In this document: one piece after another, positions 11,439 through 20,468 of the stretch
Layout: each line of letters begins with the position of its first letter
Numbering within the stretch: position 1 is the stretch's first letter
Assembly: GCF_001565895.1 (NCBI RefSeq)
Contig: NZ_LSNE01000020.1
Coordinates: 181,367-234,770, forward strand
Source: Paraglaciecola hydrolytica
Lineage (GTDB): Bacteria > Pseudomonadota > Gammaproteobacteria > Enterobacterales > Alteromonadaceae
DNA length: 53,404 nt
Reading direction: 5' to 3'
Program-made: the position numbers and the translations under genes
The notes under the pieces: generated by a model
Databases searched by the model: none
Told to the model about the DNA's origin: nothing
What the model saw: only the letters and a program-made list of their open reading frames with translations

Positions 11439-14400
11439 TTATTGCTCTTCTAATTCGATGTTGATACCGAGTGAGCGGATTTCTTTCAACAATACGTTGA
11501 AGGATTCCGGCATACCTGGCTCCATACGATGATCGCCATCCACAATGTTTTTATACATTTTGGTACGGCCATTCACGTCATCGGATTTAACGGTTAACAT
11601 TTCTTGCAAGGTATAAGCGGCACCATAAGCTTCAAGTGCCCATACTTCCATCTCACCAAAACGTTGACCACCAAACTGTGCTTTACCACCTAACGGCTGT
11701 TGCGTTACCAAACTGTAAGAACCAGTAGAACGAGCATGCATTTTGTCGTCGACTAAGTGATTCAGTTTCAGCATGTACATGTAACCTACCGTTACAGGAC
11801 GCTCAAATGCGCGACCAGTACGACCGTCAAACAAGGTGATTTGGCCACTAGTGGGCAGATCAGCAAGGGTCAACATGTGTTTGATTTCAGCTTCAGTAGC
11901 ACCGTCAAATACTGGCGTCGCCATCGGTACACCTTTACGCAAGTTATTCGCTAAACGATTGATTTCGTCATCGCTGAAACTATCTAGGTCTACTTCTTGA
12001 TGTGACTTACCGGCACTGTAAACTTCTTTTAAGAAGCTACGTAGCTTACTCATTTGCTCGTGTTCTTTAAGCATACGGTCGATTTTGACACCGATTCCGT
12101 TTGCCGCCATACCAAGGTGAGTTTCCAATACCTGACCAATGTTCATACGCGAAGGTACGCCCAATGGGTTCAATACGATGTCTACCGGCGTACCGTTTTC
12201 ATCATATGGCATATCTTCAACTGGTTTAATGGTTGAAATAACACCTTTGTTTCCGTGACGACCGGCCATTTTATCACCAGGTTGGATATGACGTTTAACC
12301 GCCAGATATACTTTAACAATTTTAAGTACACCTGGAGCCAAGTCATCACCTTGGGTGATTTTACGACGTTTAGCTTCAAACTTAGTATCAAAGTCAGCTT
12401 TGATTTCAGAATGTTGTTCAGCAATCTGATCTAACTCAGTTTGCACATCATCATCTTTAAGGGTGATATCGAACCATTTTTCACGGGGTAGACCATCAAG
12501 TTTAGCTTGGTCAATACCGGCTCTGGTCAATACGTTTCTAGCACGTGAAAAAATACCATCGGCTAGAATATTGAATTCATCACCTAAGTCTTTTTTAACT
12601 TCACGTAATTGCATATCTTCAATTTCGCGAGCACGTTTGTCTTTTTCTACACCATCACGGGTGAATACTTGAACGTCGATAACGGTACCGTGCACACTGT
12701 TAGGTACACGTAATGAAGTATCTTTAACGTCAGAGGCTTTTTCACCGAAGATGGCTCGTAATAGTTTCTCTTCTGGCGTCAGTTGGGTTTCACCTTTAGG
12801 GGTTACTTTACCCACTAGGATGTCGCCACCTTTAACTTCAGCGCCAATATAGACAACACCTGATTCATCCAGTTTACCTAGTGCAGACTCACCAACATTG
12901 GGGATATCAGCAGAGATTTCTTCTGGCCCAAGCTTAGTATCACGAGCGATACAGCTTAGTTCTTGAATATGAATAGAGGTGAATCTGTCTTCCATCGCTA
13001 CACGCTCTGAAATCAAGATTGAGTCTTCGAAGTTATAACCATTCCAAGGCATGAATGCGATACGCATATTTTGCCCTAGTGCCAACTCGCCCATATCAGT
13101 AGATGGACCATCTGCTAATACGTCGCCGGCTACAACTGGCTCACCAACATTACAATTTGGACGTTGGTTGATACAGGTGTTCTGGTTAGAACGGGTATAT
13201 TTAGTTAAGTTGTAGATATCGATACCGGCTTCACCGGCTGTCATCTCTTCTTCATTAACCTTGATAACGATACGGCTTGCATCAACGTAGCTAACTGAAC
13301 CACCACGTTTAGCAACAACAGTTACACCTGAGTCAACAGCAACGGTTTTTTCCATACCAGTACCAACTAAAGGCTTATCAGCACGTAAAGTAGGTACAGC
13401 TTGGCGTTGCATGTTTGAACCCATCAATGCACGGTTTGCATCATCGTGTTCTAGGAACGGAATAATACTGGCAGCGATAGATACGATCTGCTGAGGTGAT
13501 ACATCCATATAGGTGATATCAGAGCTCTGCATTAATGTGGTTTCACCACGGAAACGACAAGGGATCAAATCTTCAGCTAATTTACCATTTTCATCTAACA
13601 CTACGTTAGCCTGAGCGATAGCAAACTGGCCTTCTTCAATGGCTGACAAATAATCGATTTCGTCAGTCACTACACCGTCAATAATTTTACGATAAGGCGT
13701 TTCTAAGAAACCAAAATCGTTAGTACGGGCGAAACTTGCCAAAGAGTTGATCAAACCGATGTTTGGACCTTCTGGCGTTTCGATAGGACATACACGACCA
13801 TAGTGAGTCGGATGTACGTCACGTACTTCAAAGCCTGCACGTTCACGAGTCAAACCGCCCGGTCCTAAAGCTGAAATACGACGTTTGTGCGTCACTTCAG
13901 ACAAGGGGTTGTTTTGATCCATAAACTGTGACAATTGGCTTGAGCCGAAGAACTCTTTAACCGCAGCAGAAATAGGCTTAGCATTGATCAAGTCTTGCGG
14001 CATAACCGCATCCAAGTCACCTAAACTTAAACGCTCTTTAACGGCACGTTCAACACGCACTAAACCAACACGGAATTGGTTTTCAGCCATCTCACCAACA
14101 GAACGAATACGACGGTTACCTAAATGGTCAATATCGTCAACTTCGTCTTTACCGTCACGAATAGTGATCAACTGTTTGATAACTGCAACGATATCCATTT
14201 TACTTAACGTGCCTTCACCAGTCAGTTCTTCACGTCCTAAACGACGGTTAAACTTCATGCGACCTACAGAAGATAAGTCATATCTATCTGAAGAGAAGAA
14301 CAAGTTATTGAATAAGGTTTCAGCAGCATCTTTAGTCGGTGGCTCACCAGGGCGCATCATACGATAGATTTCAACTAAGGCTTCTAGCTTGTTAGTTGAA

Positions 14401-15467
14401 CTATCGATTCTCAATGTGTCTGAGATGTAAGCACCGTGGTCCAGTTCGTTGATATAAAGCGTATCAAAACTGGTAAATCCGGCTTCTTTGATTTCTTCTA
14501 GATTTTCTAGGGTTAATTCATCGTTAGCAGTAACAATGATTTCACCTGTTTCTTTATTGACATAATCTTTTGCAAAAACACGACCCACTAAATAAGTTGC
14601 GGGTACTTCTAGCTCAGTAATACCGGCTTTTTCTAAAGCACGAGTATGACGGGCAGAAATACGACGGCCGGTTTCAACCAACACATTGCCTTTAGCATCA
14701 AGTATATCAAACTGAGCCGTTTCACCACGTAAGCGGTCTGGAACGATGTCAGATAAATATTTATCTTCGGTAATGCGAACTTGGTTTTTCTCGAAAAACA
14801 AATCAAGAACTTCTTCAGTTCCCATTTCCAATGCACGTAAAATAATAGTCGCTGGTAATTTACGACGACGATCGATACGTACAAAAAGGTTATCTTTAGG
14901 GTCAAATTCAAAGTCTAACCACGAACCACGGTATGGGATAACGCGAGCGTTATACAACACTTTACCTGATGAGTGAGTTTTGCCTTTGTCGTGATCGAAG
15001 AACACGCCTGGAGAACGGTGCAATTGCGACACAATAACGCGCTCAGTCCCGTTGATAACAAATGTACCGTTATCAGTCATAAGCGGAATTTCGCCCATGT
15101 AGACTTCTTGCTCTTTAATGTCTTTAACAGTGCCTGGTGCGGCTTCTCTGTCAAATAACACTAAACGTAACTTAACACGTAAAGGTGCAGAATAAGTAAC
15201 ACCACGAATTTGACATTCTTTAACGTCAAAAATGGGATCACCTAAACGGTAACTTACATATTGCAATTCAGCGTTACCAGAGTAACTTTTTATTGGGAAA
15301 ACTGATCGAAATGCTGCTTCCAGTCCATGTTGACCATCGGTATCGAGGTCTATAAATTTCTTAAAAGAATCTAATTGGATTGAAAGTAGATACGGTATTT
15401 CCAATACCTGTGGGCGTTTGCCAAAATCCTTACGGATACGTTTCTTTTCGCTATAAGAGTAAACCAT
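11439..15467 (-). CDS. rpoB: RNA polymerase subunit beta
   Basis: Catalytic core subunit. The 1342-aa length equals that of E. coli RpoB. The rifampicin pocket [33 protein letters not shown] is present with the sensitive-type residues at the common resistance positions (D516, H526 and S531, E. coli numbering). The C-terminal [19 protein letters not shown] and the [14 protein letters not shown] motif are intact. It is separated from rplL by 281 bp containing an attenuator hairpin, and is followed after 81 bp by rpoC. Confidence 0.99.
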   Translation of the reverse strand: MVYSYSEKKRIRKDFGKRPQVLEIPYLLSIQLDSFKKFIDLDTDGQHGLEAAFRSVFPIKSYSGNAELQYVSYRLGDPIFDVKECQIRGVTYSAPLRVKLRLVLFDREAAPGTVKDIKEQEVYMGEIPLMTDNGTFVINGTERVIVSQLHRSPGVFFDHDKGKTHSSGKVLYNARVIPYRGSWLDFEFDPKDNLFVRIDRRRKLPATIILRALEMGTEEVLDLFFEKNQVRITEDKYLSDIVPDRLRGETAQFDILDAKGNVLVETGRRISARHTRALEKAGITELEVPATYLVGRVFAKDYVNKETGEIIVTANDELTLENLEEIKEAGFTSFDTLYINELDHGAYISDTLRIDSSTNKLEALVEIYRMMRPGEPPTKDAAETLFNNLFFSSDRYDLSSVGRMKFNRRLGREELTGEGTLSKMDIVAVIKQLITIRDGKDEVDDIDHLGNRRIRSVGEMAENQFRVGLVRVERAVKERLSLGDLDAVMPQDLINAKPISAAVKEFFGSSQLSQFMDQNNPLSEVTHKRRISALGPGGLTRERAGFEVRDVHPTHYGRVCPIETPEGPNIGLINSLASFARTNDFGFLETPYRKIIDGVVTDEIDYLSAIEEGQFAIAQANVVLDENGKLAEDLIPCRFRGETTLMQSSDITYMDVSPQQIVSIAASIIPFLEHDDANRALMGSNMQRQAVPTLRADKPLVGTGMEKTVAVDSGVTVVAKRGGSVSYVDASRIVIKVNEEEMTAGEAGIDIYNLTKYTRSNQNTCINQRPNCNVGEPVVAGDVLADGPSTDMGELALGQNMRIAFMPWNGYNFEDSILISERVAMEDRFTSIHIQELSCIARDTKLGPEEISADIPNVGESALGKLDESGVVYIGAEVKGGDILVGKVTPKGETQLTPEEKLLRAIFGEKASDVKDTSLRVPNSVHGTVIDVQVFTRDGVEKDKRAREIEDMQLREVKKDLGDEFNILADGIFSRARNVLTRAGIDQAKLDGLPREKWFDITLKDDDVQTELDQIAEQHSEIKADFDTKFEAKRRKITQGDDLAPGVLKIVKVYLAVKRHIQPGDKMAGRHGNKGVISTIKPVEDMPYDENGTPVDIVLNPLGVPSRMNIGQVLETHLGMAANGIGVKIDRMLKEHEQMSKLRSFLKEVYSAGKSHQEVDLDSFSDDEINRLANNLRKGVPMATPVFDGATEAEIKHMLTLADLPTSGQITLFDGRTGRAFERPVTVGYMYMLKLNHLVDDKMHARSTGSYSLVTQQPLGGKAQFGGQRFGEMEVWALEAYGAAYTLQEMLTVKSDDVNGRTKMYKNIVDGDHRMEPGMPESFNVLLKEIRSLGINIELEEQ

Positions 15468-15679
15468 GGGTTCCTCAGCCTGCCGATTTTTGACCCAACT
15501 TGCTTGATAGACTTATCTAACTAAGCAAACTTCCACCATCCTTAAAGCTTGTCATCAACGCATTGACCAAATTCATTAAGAGGCTTACTTAACTTATTGG
15601 TTTTATTAATGTTTGATAACAATTTGCACTTCAAAACTAGAACCGGTATCAAAGGATGAAAATACCAAATCCTACAGCG

Positions 15680-15712
15680 CAAAAAGGCTGGTGATTATAC
15701 AATCACCAGCCT
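15680..15712 (-). terminator. rplL-rpoB attenuator (partial terminator)
   Basis: A perfect 12-bp stem (15685-15696 with 15701-15712, stem AGGCTGGTGATT, 4-nt loop) is followed on the minus strand by five T. It stands ~37 bp after rplL and ~213 bp before rpoB. In E. coli an attenuator at this place sets the ratio of L7/L12 to RNA polymerase, and the position here implies the same use. The rest of the 15468-15748 gap shows no gene. Confidence 0.85.
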
Positions 15713-15748
15713 ACGCCATTTCAGGCTAATAATCTGTGTTTAGGCAGA

Positions 15749-16120
15749 TTATTTAAGCTCAACTGTAGCACCAGCTTCTTCAAGCTCTTTCTTAAGTGCT
15801 TCAGCGTCAGCTTTAGATACGCCTTCTTTGATCGCTTTAGGAGCAGCTTCAACTAAGTCTTTAGCTTCTTTCAAGCCAAGACCAGTTGCGCCACGTACGG
15901 CTTTGATAACAGCAACTTTGTTAGCGCCGAAAGCAGTCATAACTACGTCAAATTCAGTTTGTTCTGCAGCAGCTTCAGCAGCAGCTACAGGAGCAGCAGC
16001 AGCAACAGCGGCAGTCGCAGTTACACCGAATTTTTCTTCAGCGGCAGCGATTAATTCAACTAATTCCATTACTGGCATTTCAGCAATAGCGTTTAAGATA
16101 TCTTCTTTGGTTAGAGCCAT
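15749..16120 (-). CDS. rplL: 50S ribosomal protein L7/L12
   Basis: Stalk protein that recruits translation GTPases, present in several copies per ribosome. The 123-aa sequence has the N-terminal dimerisation helix ([20 protein letters not shown]), an Ala-rich hinge ([15 protein letters not shown]) and the C-terminal domain [20 protein letters not shown] with the [12 protein letters not shown] helix. It lies 52 bp after rplJ. A good Shine-Dalgarno (CCAGGAG) stands before the ATG. Confidence 0.99.
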   Translation of the reverse strand: MALTKEDILNAIAEMPVMELVELIAAAEEKFGVTATAAVAAAAPVAAAEAAAEQTEFDVVMTAFGANKVAVIKAVRGATGLGLKEAKDLVEAAPKAIKEGVSKADAEALKKELEEAGATVELK

Positions 16121-16172
16121 TTCTCTAAACTCCTGGGGTTAATGTTAAAATTTAAAAATACAAAGAGCCAAA

Positions 16173-16691
16173 TTATTTGGTTTCTTTGATCGCCGCCAAT
16201 ACACGCGCAAACTTTGAAGGCACTTCGTTGATTGTTTGAACGAACTTGCCAACAGGCGCTTTGAAGGTAGCAAGTAATCTTGCCAACGCTTCGTCGCGGG
16301 TAGGTAGAGAAGCCACTGCGTCCAATTTCTCTGGACCCAATAAACCACTACCAATAGTCAATGCGGTAACTTTAAGTTTGTTGTTAGTTTTACTAAAGTC
16401 TTTAAAAAGACGTGCTGCACCACCAGGTGCATCCATAGAAAAACCATAAATCAACGGACCAACTAAGGCACTGTCGATATCAGCAAAATTACTGTCTGCT
16501 AAAGCGCGTTTTGCAAGAGTGTTACGAATTACACGTAAATACACACCTTGTTCGCGAGCTTTAATACGCAGAGCAGTCAGTTCCCCAACGCCCATTCCAC
16601 GGTATTCAGCAACGGCAACGGATAGAGCTTTAGACGCAACATCGTTTATCTCTGCTACGATCTCTTTCTTTGCTACTAAACCTAGTGCCAC
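16173..16691 (-). CDS. rplJ: 50S ribosomal protein L10
   Basis: Stalk base protein that carries L7/L12 dimers. In complex with them it represses its own mRNA. The start is set at the GTG at 16691 ([16 protein letters not shown]), which matches the family N-terminus and has AAGAGG 8 nt upstream. An in-frame GTG at 16700 would overlap that Shine-Dalgarno. The protein is 172 aa, with [14 protein letters not shown] and the C-terminal L12-binding helix ([20 protein letters not shown]). An L10 leader lies in the 360-bp gap upstream. Confidence 0.97.
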   Translation of the reverse strand: MALGLVAKKEIVAEINDVASKALSVAVAEYRGMGVGELTALRIKAREQGVYLRVIRNTLAKRALADSNFADIDSALVGPLIYGFSMDAPGGAARLFKDFSKTNNKLKVTALTIGSGLLGPEKLDAVASLPTRDEALARLLATFKAPVGKFVQTINEVPSKFARVLAAIKETK

Positions 16692-16845
16692 TGTGTTCAC
16701 CTCTTAAAGTCTGAAAAATCATTTCTTTCTAATTGAAATATCATTTTCAGGATTCACAGATAGATGACCTTACTTCAAAGCATTACACTTTTGATAATAT
16801 CACCGCTCTACGGTGTTCGTATCCCCAGAGAGTCTGAGTCGAAAT

Positions 16846-16966
16846 CACCGTCTGCGCAGGCTGTTATTTTAAGTTGATTGTTGCTGCGAAAGTTCTCTTA
16901 CCTCTTCCACCAATCTACGCCTGCGGTCTTGGACGGGAGTCTAAGTTTGCAAGCAAACCAGACTCC
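16846..16966 (-). ncRNA. L10 leader (autoregulatory mRNA structure)
   Basis: On the minus strand the leader contains GTCCAAGACCGCAGG (plus 16920-16934), pairing region CCTGCGCAGACGGTG (plus 16846-16860), and a long hairpin at 16936-16966 (GGAGTCT/AGACTCC enclosing GTTTGC/GCAAAC). The paired GACCGCAGG and CCTGCGNAGACGGTG blocks are the hallmark of the gammaproteobacterial L10 leader, to which L10-(L7/L12) binds to repress rplJL translation. It lies about 155-275 nt upstream of the rplJ start. Confidence 0.85.
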
Positions 16967-16989
16967 AACCCATAACCTTTACAGAGAAC

Positions 16990-17043
16990 AAATAAGTCGA
17001 TTTCAAACCCACTTATTTGCTATCCCGAACCACGTGGTTCGGG
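16990..17043 (-). promoter_or_regulatory. two hairpins directly after rplA
   Basis: A perfect 20-bp palindrome at 17024-17043 (half CCCGAACCAC) starts 9 nt after the rplA stop. It is followed by an 8-bp stem AAATAAGT/ACTTATTT (16990-16997 with 17011-17018). They separate rplKA from the L10 leader and may act as an mRNA processing site or a weak terminator. No clear U-tract follows. With the L10 leader they fill most of the 16692-17051 gap, in which no rplJ promoter is evident to me. Confidence 0.6.
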
Positions 17044-17051
17044 CAACCAGA

Positions 17052-17759
17052 TTAACCTTCTTGACTAGCTTGAAGGCTACCTTGGTCGATAGCAATACCT
17101 GCGCCCATAGTGGTGCTCAAGCTTACTTTCTTAATAAATACACCTTTAGCAGATGAAGGTTTAGCACGACGAAGTGCTTCCAACAACGCGTTAAGGTTTT
17201 CTTGGATCTGTTGTGGTCCAAAAGCGATTTTGCCAATGCTTGCATGGATAATACCGTTTTTGTCGTTACGATAACGAACCTGACCCGCTTTAGCATTTCT
17301 TACTGCTGTCGCAACGTCTGGCGTTACAGTGCCGGTTTTAGGGTTAGGCATTAAGCCACGAGGACCTAAAATCTGACCTAACATACCAACAACGCGCATT
17401 GCATCAGGAGATGCAACAACTACGTCAAAATTCATTTCGCCTTTCTTAACTAATTCAGCTAAGTCTTCCATACCAACGATGTCAGCACCAGCAGCTTTAG
17501 CTGCTTCAGCGTTTGCACCTTGTGTAAATACGGCAACACGAACATCTTTACCAGTACCGTTAGGCAGTACAGTTGCACCACGTACGTTTTGATCAGATTT
17601 ACGTGCATCGATACCCAAGTTAACAGATACGTCGATACTTTCAGGAAACTTAGATGTCGCTAATTCTTTCAACAAAGCAACTGCTTCATTGAAACCATAT
17701 TCTTTACGTGAATCAACTTTGCTGCGTGCTAAACGCACACGTTTTGATAATTTAGCCAT
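17052..17759 (-). CDS. rplA: 50S ribosomal protein L1
   Basis: 23S rRNA-binding protein of the L1 stalk. In E. coli it is the translational repressor of rplKA. The 235-aa sequence starts [21 protein letters not shown] and contains the signature block [16 protein letters not shown] plus [14 protein letters not shown]. It begins 4 bp after the rplK stop, indicating translational coupling. Confidence 0.98.
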   Translation of the reverse strand: MAKLSKRVRLARSKVDSRKEYGFNEAVALLKELATSKFPESIDVSVNLGIDARKSDQNVRGATVLPNGTGKDVRVAVFTQGANAEAAKAAGADIVGMEDLAELVKKGEMNFDVVVASPDAMRVVGMLGQILGPRGLMPNPKTGTVTPDVATAVRNAKAGQVRYRNDKNGIIHASIGKIAFGPQQIQENLNALLEALRRAKPSSAKGVFIKKVSLSTTMGAGIAIDQGSLQASQEG

Positions 17760-17763
17760 TGTC

Positions 17764-18192
17764 TTATCCTTCTACTACCAGGCCCATGCTGCGTGCAGAG
17801 CCAGCGATGGTATTAACAGCTGCGTCTAAGCTAGCTGCTGTAAGATCTGCTTCTTTCGCTTTTGCAATATCTTCTAATTGCGCGCGAGTCACCTTGCCAA
17901 CTTTTTCAGTGTTAGGGCGACCAGAACCACTCTTAATGCCCGCAGCTTTTTTCAATAAATAAGAAGCTGGAGGAGTTTTAGTTTCAAAGGTAAACGAACG
18001 ATCTTCATAAACTGTAATAACAACAGGAACTGGAGAACCTTTTTCCATTTCTGCAGTTTTAGCATTAAATGCCTTACAGAATTCCATGATGTTAACACCT
18101 TTTTGACCCAATGCTGGACCAACTGGTGGACTTGGGTTAGCAGCGCCTGCTGCAACCTGTAGCTTAATTAAGCCAGTGACTTTCTTTGCCAT
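17764..18192 (-). CDS. rplK: 50S ribosomal protein L11
   Basis: Protein of the GTPase-associated centre, needed for RelA activation. The 142-aa sequence starts [30 protein letters not shown], with the proline-rich N-terminal domain and a C-terminal rRNA-binding domain ending GLVVEG. It is the first gene after a strong promoter at 18282-18310 and is coupled to rplA. Confidence 0.98.
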   Translation of the reverse strand: MAKKVTGLIKLQVAAGAANPSPPVGPALGQKGVNIMEFCKAFNAKTAEMEKGSPVPVVITVYEDRSFTFETKTPPASYLLKKAAGIKSGSGRPNTEKVGKVTRAQLEDIAKAKEADLTAASLDAAVNTIAGSARSMGLVVEG

Positions 18193-18281
18193 GATTCATA
18201 CTCTCAAATTTGGGTTAAACGCCTCGTAATCACTGAGGATGATTACTCAATCGGCTTCCCGTTCCATAAAAAGGGTCGCAA

Positions 18282-18310
18282 ATTATAGATGATGACATAG
18301 GGTAACACAA
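18282..18310 (-). promoter_or_regulatory. sigma-70 promoter of rplKA
   Basis: On the minus strand TTGTGT (18305-18310), a 17-bp spacer and a perfect TATAAT (18282-18287) are followed by a GC-rich discriminator (TTGCGACCC), typical of growth-rate and stringently controlled ribosomal promoters. Transcription would start about 85 bp before the rplK ATG. Confidence 0.85.
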
Positions 18311-18420
18311 GTCCTATTGTTGACTTTTTAGTCTTTTATGCTTGTTAATTAAGCGTGATGATAAATGTATGAAAATGCGAAAGATATTGCTTGTACGCCG
18401 AGAATAAGCTTCCCTCTAAA

Positions 18421-18450
18421 AACAACAAAAACGCCTATTTGACGTTTTTA
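18421..18450 (-). terminator. second terminator-like hairpin after nusG
   Basis: On the minus strand a 9-bp stem AAAAACGTC/GGCGTTTTT (one G-U, loop AAATA) is followed by a T-rich stretch. It backs up the terminator at 18531-18560 before the rplK promoter. The stem's own A and T runs mean it could work on either strand. Confidence 0.7.
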
Positions 18451-18465
18451 GTTTAATTTCTTCGA

Positions 18466-18695
18466 CGCCATCCGTGGCGCAGTGTCCAGCTTAATATCCA
18501 AGTAACAATAAAGGATTTTTAACTCTTTTAAACTAAAAGAGACCGCCTAACGCAGTCTCTTCGGGCACATCCTGTGGCAAAGTCCAGCCCGACATCTCGA
18601 TAACTGCTCCTGCGTTATTCTACCTTCCACCATCCATGGTGGTCGCATGTCGGTCGTTCAGCCGGTTGAAGCTTCGCTTCAAAAAGACTCCGGCT
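18466..18695 (-). repeat. array of GGA-loop hairpins downstream of nusG
   Basis: The 503-bp nusG-rplK gap has no gene but several compact stems. On the minus strand they are: CCACC-ATGGAT-GGTGG (18627-18642); CACA-GGA-TGTG (18567-18576); CGCCA-CGGA-TGGCG (18466-18479); and a nested stem AGCCGG...CCGGCT around TTGAAGC-GAA-GCTTCAA (18660-18695). The first three display GGA in the loop. Two units also share GCTGGAC near 18483-18489 and 18582-18588. They may be a dispersed intergenic repeat or protein-binding RNA hairpins. Confidence 0.6.
18531..18560 (-). terminator. terminator of tRNA-Trp-secE-nusG transcript
   Basis: On the minus strand a 9-bp stem AGAGACTGC/GCGGTCTCT (one G-U, 5-nt loop) is followed by TTTTAGTTT. 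It lies about 135 bp after nusG and separates it from the rplK promoter. Confidence 0.8.
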
Positions 18696-19232
18696 TCACC
18701 CCTTCTCCACTTGTCCGAATTCTAGTTCTACTGGTGTAGAGCGACCGAAGATAAGTACCGATACTTTTAGGCGGCTCTTTTCATAGTCAACTACTTCGAC
18801 TACACCATTGAAATCAGCGAATGGACCTTCAGTGACTCTAACCACTTCACCTGGTTCAAACATAGTTTTCGGTTTAGGTTTGTCATGTGACTCTTCCAAA
18901 CGATTCAAGATAGCATTAGCTTCTTTGGTAGTAATAGGAGCTGGACGGTCAGAAGTACCACCAATAAACCCTAATACTCGAGGAATACTTTTAACTAAAT
19001 GCCATGAATCTTCATTCATATCCATTTGCACCAATACATAACCAGGGAAGAATTTACGTTCGCTCTTACGCTGTTGGCCAGAACGCATCTCTACCACTTC
19101 TTCAGTAGGCACTAAGATGTCTCCGAAGTGCTCTTCCATCGCATTCATTTTGATGTGTTCAACTAAGGTTTTTTTAACACGACCTTCATAGCCAGAAAAT
19201 GCTTGAACTACATACCATTTTTTATCAGACAT
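18696..19232 (-). CDS. nusG: transcription termination/antitermination factor NusG
   Basis: Elongation factor that links RNA polymerase to Rho or to ribosomal S10. The 178-aa protein has the NGN domain ([40 protein letters not shown]) and a C-terminal KOW domain ([21 protein letters not shown]). Length and motifs match housekeeping NusG rather than the RfaH or LoaP paralogues. It starts 3 bp after the secE stop and is therefore coupled. Confidence 0.98.
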   Translation of the reverse strand: MSDKKWYVVQAFSGYEGRVKKTLVEHIKMNAMEEHFGDILVPTEEVVEMRSGQQRKSERKFFPGYVLVQMDMNEDSWHLVKSIPRVLGFIGGTSDRPAPITTKEANAILNRLEESHDKPKPKTMFEPGEVVRVTEGPFADFNGVVEVVDYEKSRLKVSVLIFGRSTPVELEFGQVEKG

Positions 19233-19235
19233 AGC

Positions 19236-19613
19236 TTAAATCCCTAAACCAGTAATAAACGATACCAACTCAACAATAATCCAATCAATAAAGTATATTA
19301 ATAGGGCAATAACTGCGGTGGCGATCAGCACAATAATTGTTGTCTGAGTACTTTCTTGACGTGTAGGCCACACGACTTTACGCACTTCGATGCGCGCGTC
19401 TTTAGCAAAATTAATAAAAGCGCTGCCTTTTTCTGTGGTTGAGGCAATAAAACCTGCTATACCAACAGCGACAACTGCGCCTAATGCACGAATTAATACC
19501 GACACATCATCATAAATATAATCGGCTGCCACTATGCCAACTAATAAAGCCAAGGTAACCACCCATTTTACTAAATCAAATGGACTGGAATTGTTTACTG
19601 TGTTTTCGCTCAT
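19236..19613 (-). CDS. secE: preprotein translocase subunit SecE
   Basis: Essential inner-membrane subunit of SecYEG. The 125-aa protein has three predicted membrane segments (about 14-32, 42-60 and 93-117), as in the three-helix E. coli type. It carries the conserved cytoplasmic amphipathic segment ARIEVRKVVWPTRQEST before the last helix. It is immediately followed by nusG, the near-universal arrangement. It is probably transcribed from the tRNA-Trp promoter upstream. Confidence 0.97.
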   Translation of the reverse strand: MSENTVNNSSPFDLVKWVVTLALLVGIVAADYIYDDVSVLIRALGAVVAVGIAGFIASTTEKGSAFINFAKDARIEVRKVVWPTRQESTQTTIIVLIATAVIALLIYFIDWIIVELVSFITGLGI

Positions 19614-19687
19614 GCTAGACCCTAATTTTCATGCTATATATTTGGACTTATAAGCCGCCAGAGGCAAGGCTTATCGCCATTACTTTT

Positions 19688-19813
19688 TAAATGGCAGGGG
19701 TGGAGGGATTAACTCAGTTGCGTCCATGCAACTGACCGCAAGCGGCGCTTCCGCGGTTCAAATCGTTCCAGACGATTTGTCAAACCTTTGGGGGTTCTCA
19801 CCCTCCACCTCTG
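19688..19813. repeat. cloverleaf-like inverted-repeat element derived partly from the tRNA-Trp 3' end
   Basis: Outer arms CAGGGGTGGAGGG (19695-19707) and CCCTCCACCTCTG (19801-19813) pair along 13 bp with one G-U on the plus strand. Inside are three consecutive hairpins: CAGTTGC/GCAACTG (19715-19734), ACCGC..AAGC/GCTT..GCGGT (19735-19757) and CAAATCGT/ACGATTTG (19759-19779). The left arm (19688-19710) is a 23-bp direct copy of the tRNA-Trp 3' end at 19863-19885. The right arm (about 19789-19813) is an inverted, diverged copy of the same T-arm/acceptor region. It fills the tRNA-Trp-secE gap. Confidence 0.75.
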
Positions 19814-19866
19814 TATACTATTTGTACCTTACAGGTAAAGTAAACTAAACCTGTATTTTAACTAAA

Positions 19867-19942
19867 TGGCAGGGGTGGAGGGATTCGAACCCCCAGCCAT
19901 CGGTTTTGGAGACCGCTGTTCTACCATTGGAACTACACCCCT
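19867..19942 (-). tRNA. tRNA-Trp (CCA)
   Basis: A 76-nt gene read on the minus strand, with 7-bp acceptor AGGGGTG/CACCCCT, D-arm with AATGGTAGA, anticodon loop CTCCAAA (anticodon CCA, Trp), T-arm GGGGGTTCGAATCCCTC and encoded 3' CCA. It lies upstream of secE and is probably co-transcribed with secE-nusG. Its 3' end recurs as partial direct and inverted copies in the following 180 bp. Confidence 0.97.
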
Positions 19943-20056
19943 AAAATCTTTTGCTATTTCGCACTTGGCGAAATGCTTAAATTCCAGTTACACCAGCCTT
20001 GGGAGATTTTAGATTTTTTTGGAAAAATTCTGAAACACTAACAAGGAGGGACGCGT

Positions 20057-20084
20057 ATTATACTGATTAAAAGCGCTTATACAA
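20057..20084 (-). promoter_or_regulatory. sigma-70 promoter of tRNA-Trp-secE-nusG
   Basis: On the minus strand TTGTAT (20079-20084), a 16-bp spacer and a perfect TATAAT (20057-20062) precede a GC-rich discriminator (ACGCGTCCC), typical of stable-RNA promoters. It is ~110 bp upstream of the mature tRNA. No other promoter of this quality lies closer. Confidence 0.85.
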
Positions 20085-20468
20085 GAATTGATCAAGGCAG
20101 GATTATTAAACAAGGCCTATTGACGAAAATGGGCGTAAATATTACGCATGTTAGTCTGGTTTAAGGGCCTAGCTAGCAAATTATTTGGGCATCATCGAAC
20201 TTATAGTTTTGGTAATGCGCTATTAATATCTGCGTTTAAATAGGCATATTTAGACTTCAAATTATGGAAGAAGCTACCGCTAAATGATTGTGCTAAAAAA
20301 TGCAATATACGCATTAACATACCAAAGTTCAGGTAAGTTTATAGTCCATCCACTAATCGATAAAAATTGGTGACAAGTAATTAACATAATCGGTAGAAAC
20401 GATAGTAAACAGTAATTGGACCAAAAGGTATTATAAGCTTATGGTCCATAATAATTTTTAACAACTAT
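20085..20468. other. gene-free stretch between the rut operon and the tRNA-Trp promoter
   Basis: I see no convincing reading frame or RNA gene here. Near the mmsA end, TGGACCA (20417-20423) and TGGTCCA (20442-20448) form an inverted repeat with an 18-nt loop. The second arm lies inside a 13-bp palindrome TTATGGTCCATAA (20439-20451). It could be a weak terminator of the rut operon (minus strand) or a regulator site. There is no clear U-tract. Confidence 0.5.

Noticed and set aside
19688-19885. Direct repeat of the tRNA-Trp 3' end as attL/attR of an integrated element
   Set aside because: The copies are only about 175 bp apart, with no integrase or cargo. The spacing and nested hairpins fit a structured element, not a genomic island.
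20416-20451. GACCA/TGGTC motifs downstream of mmsA as a third RutR-like operator
   Set aside because: They lie after the operon's last stop and form a hairpin with each other, so a weak terminator is at least as likely. They are not near a promoter for rut or the chemoreceptor.
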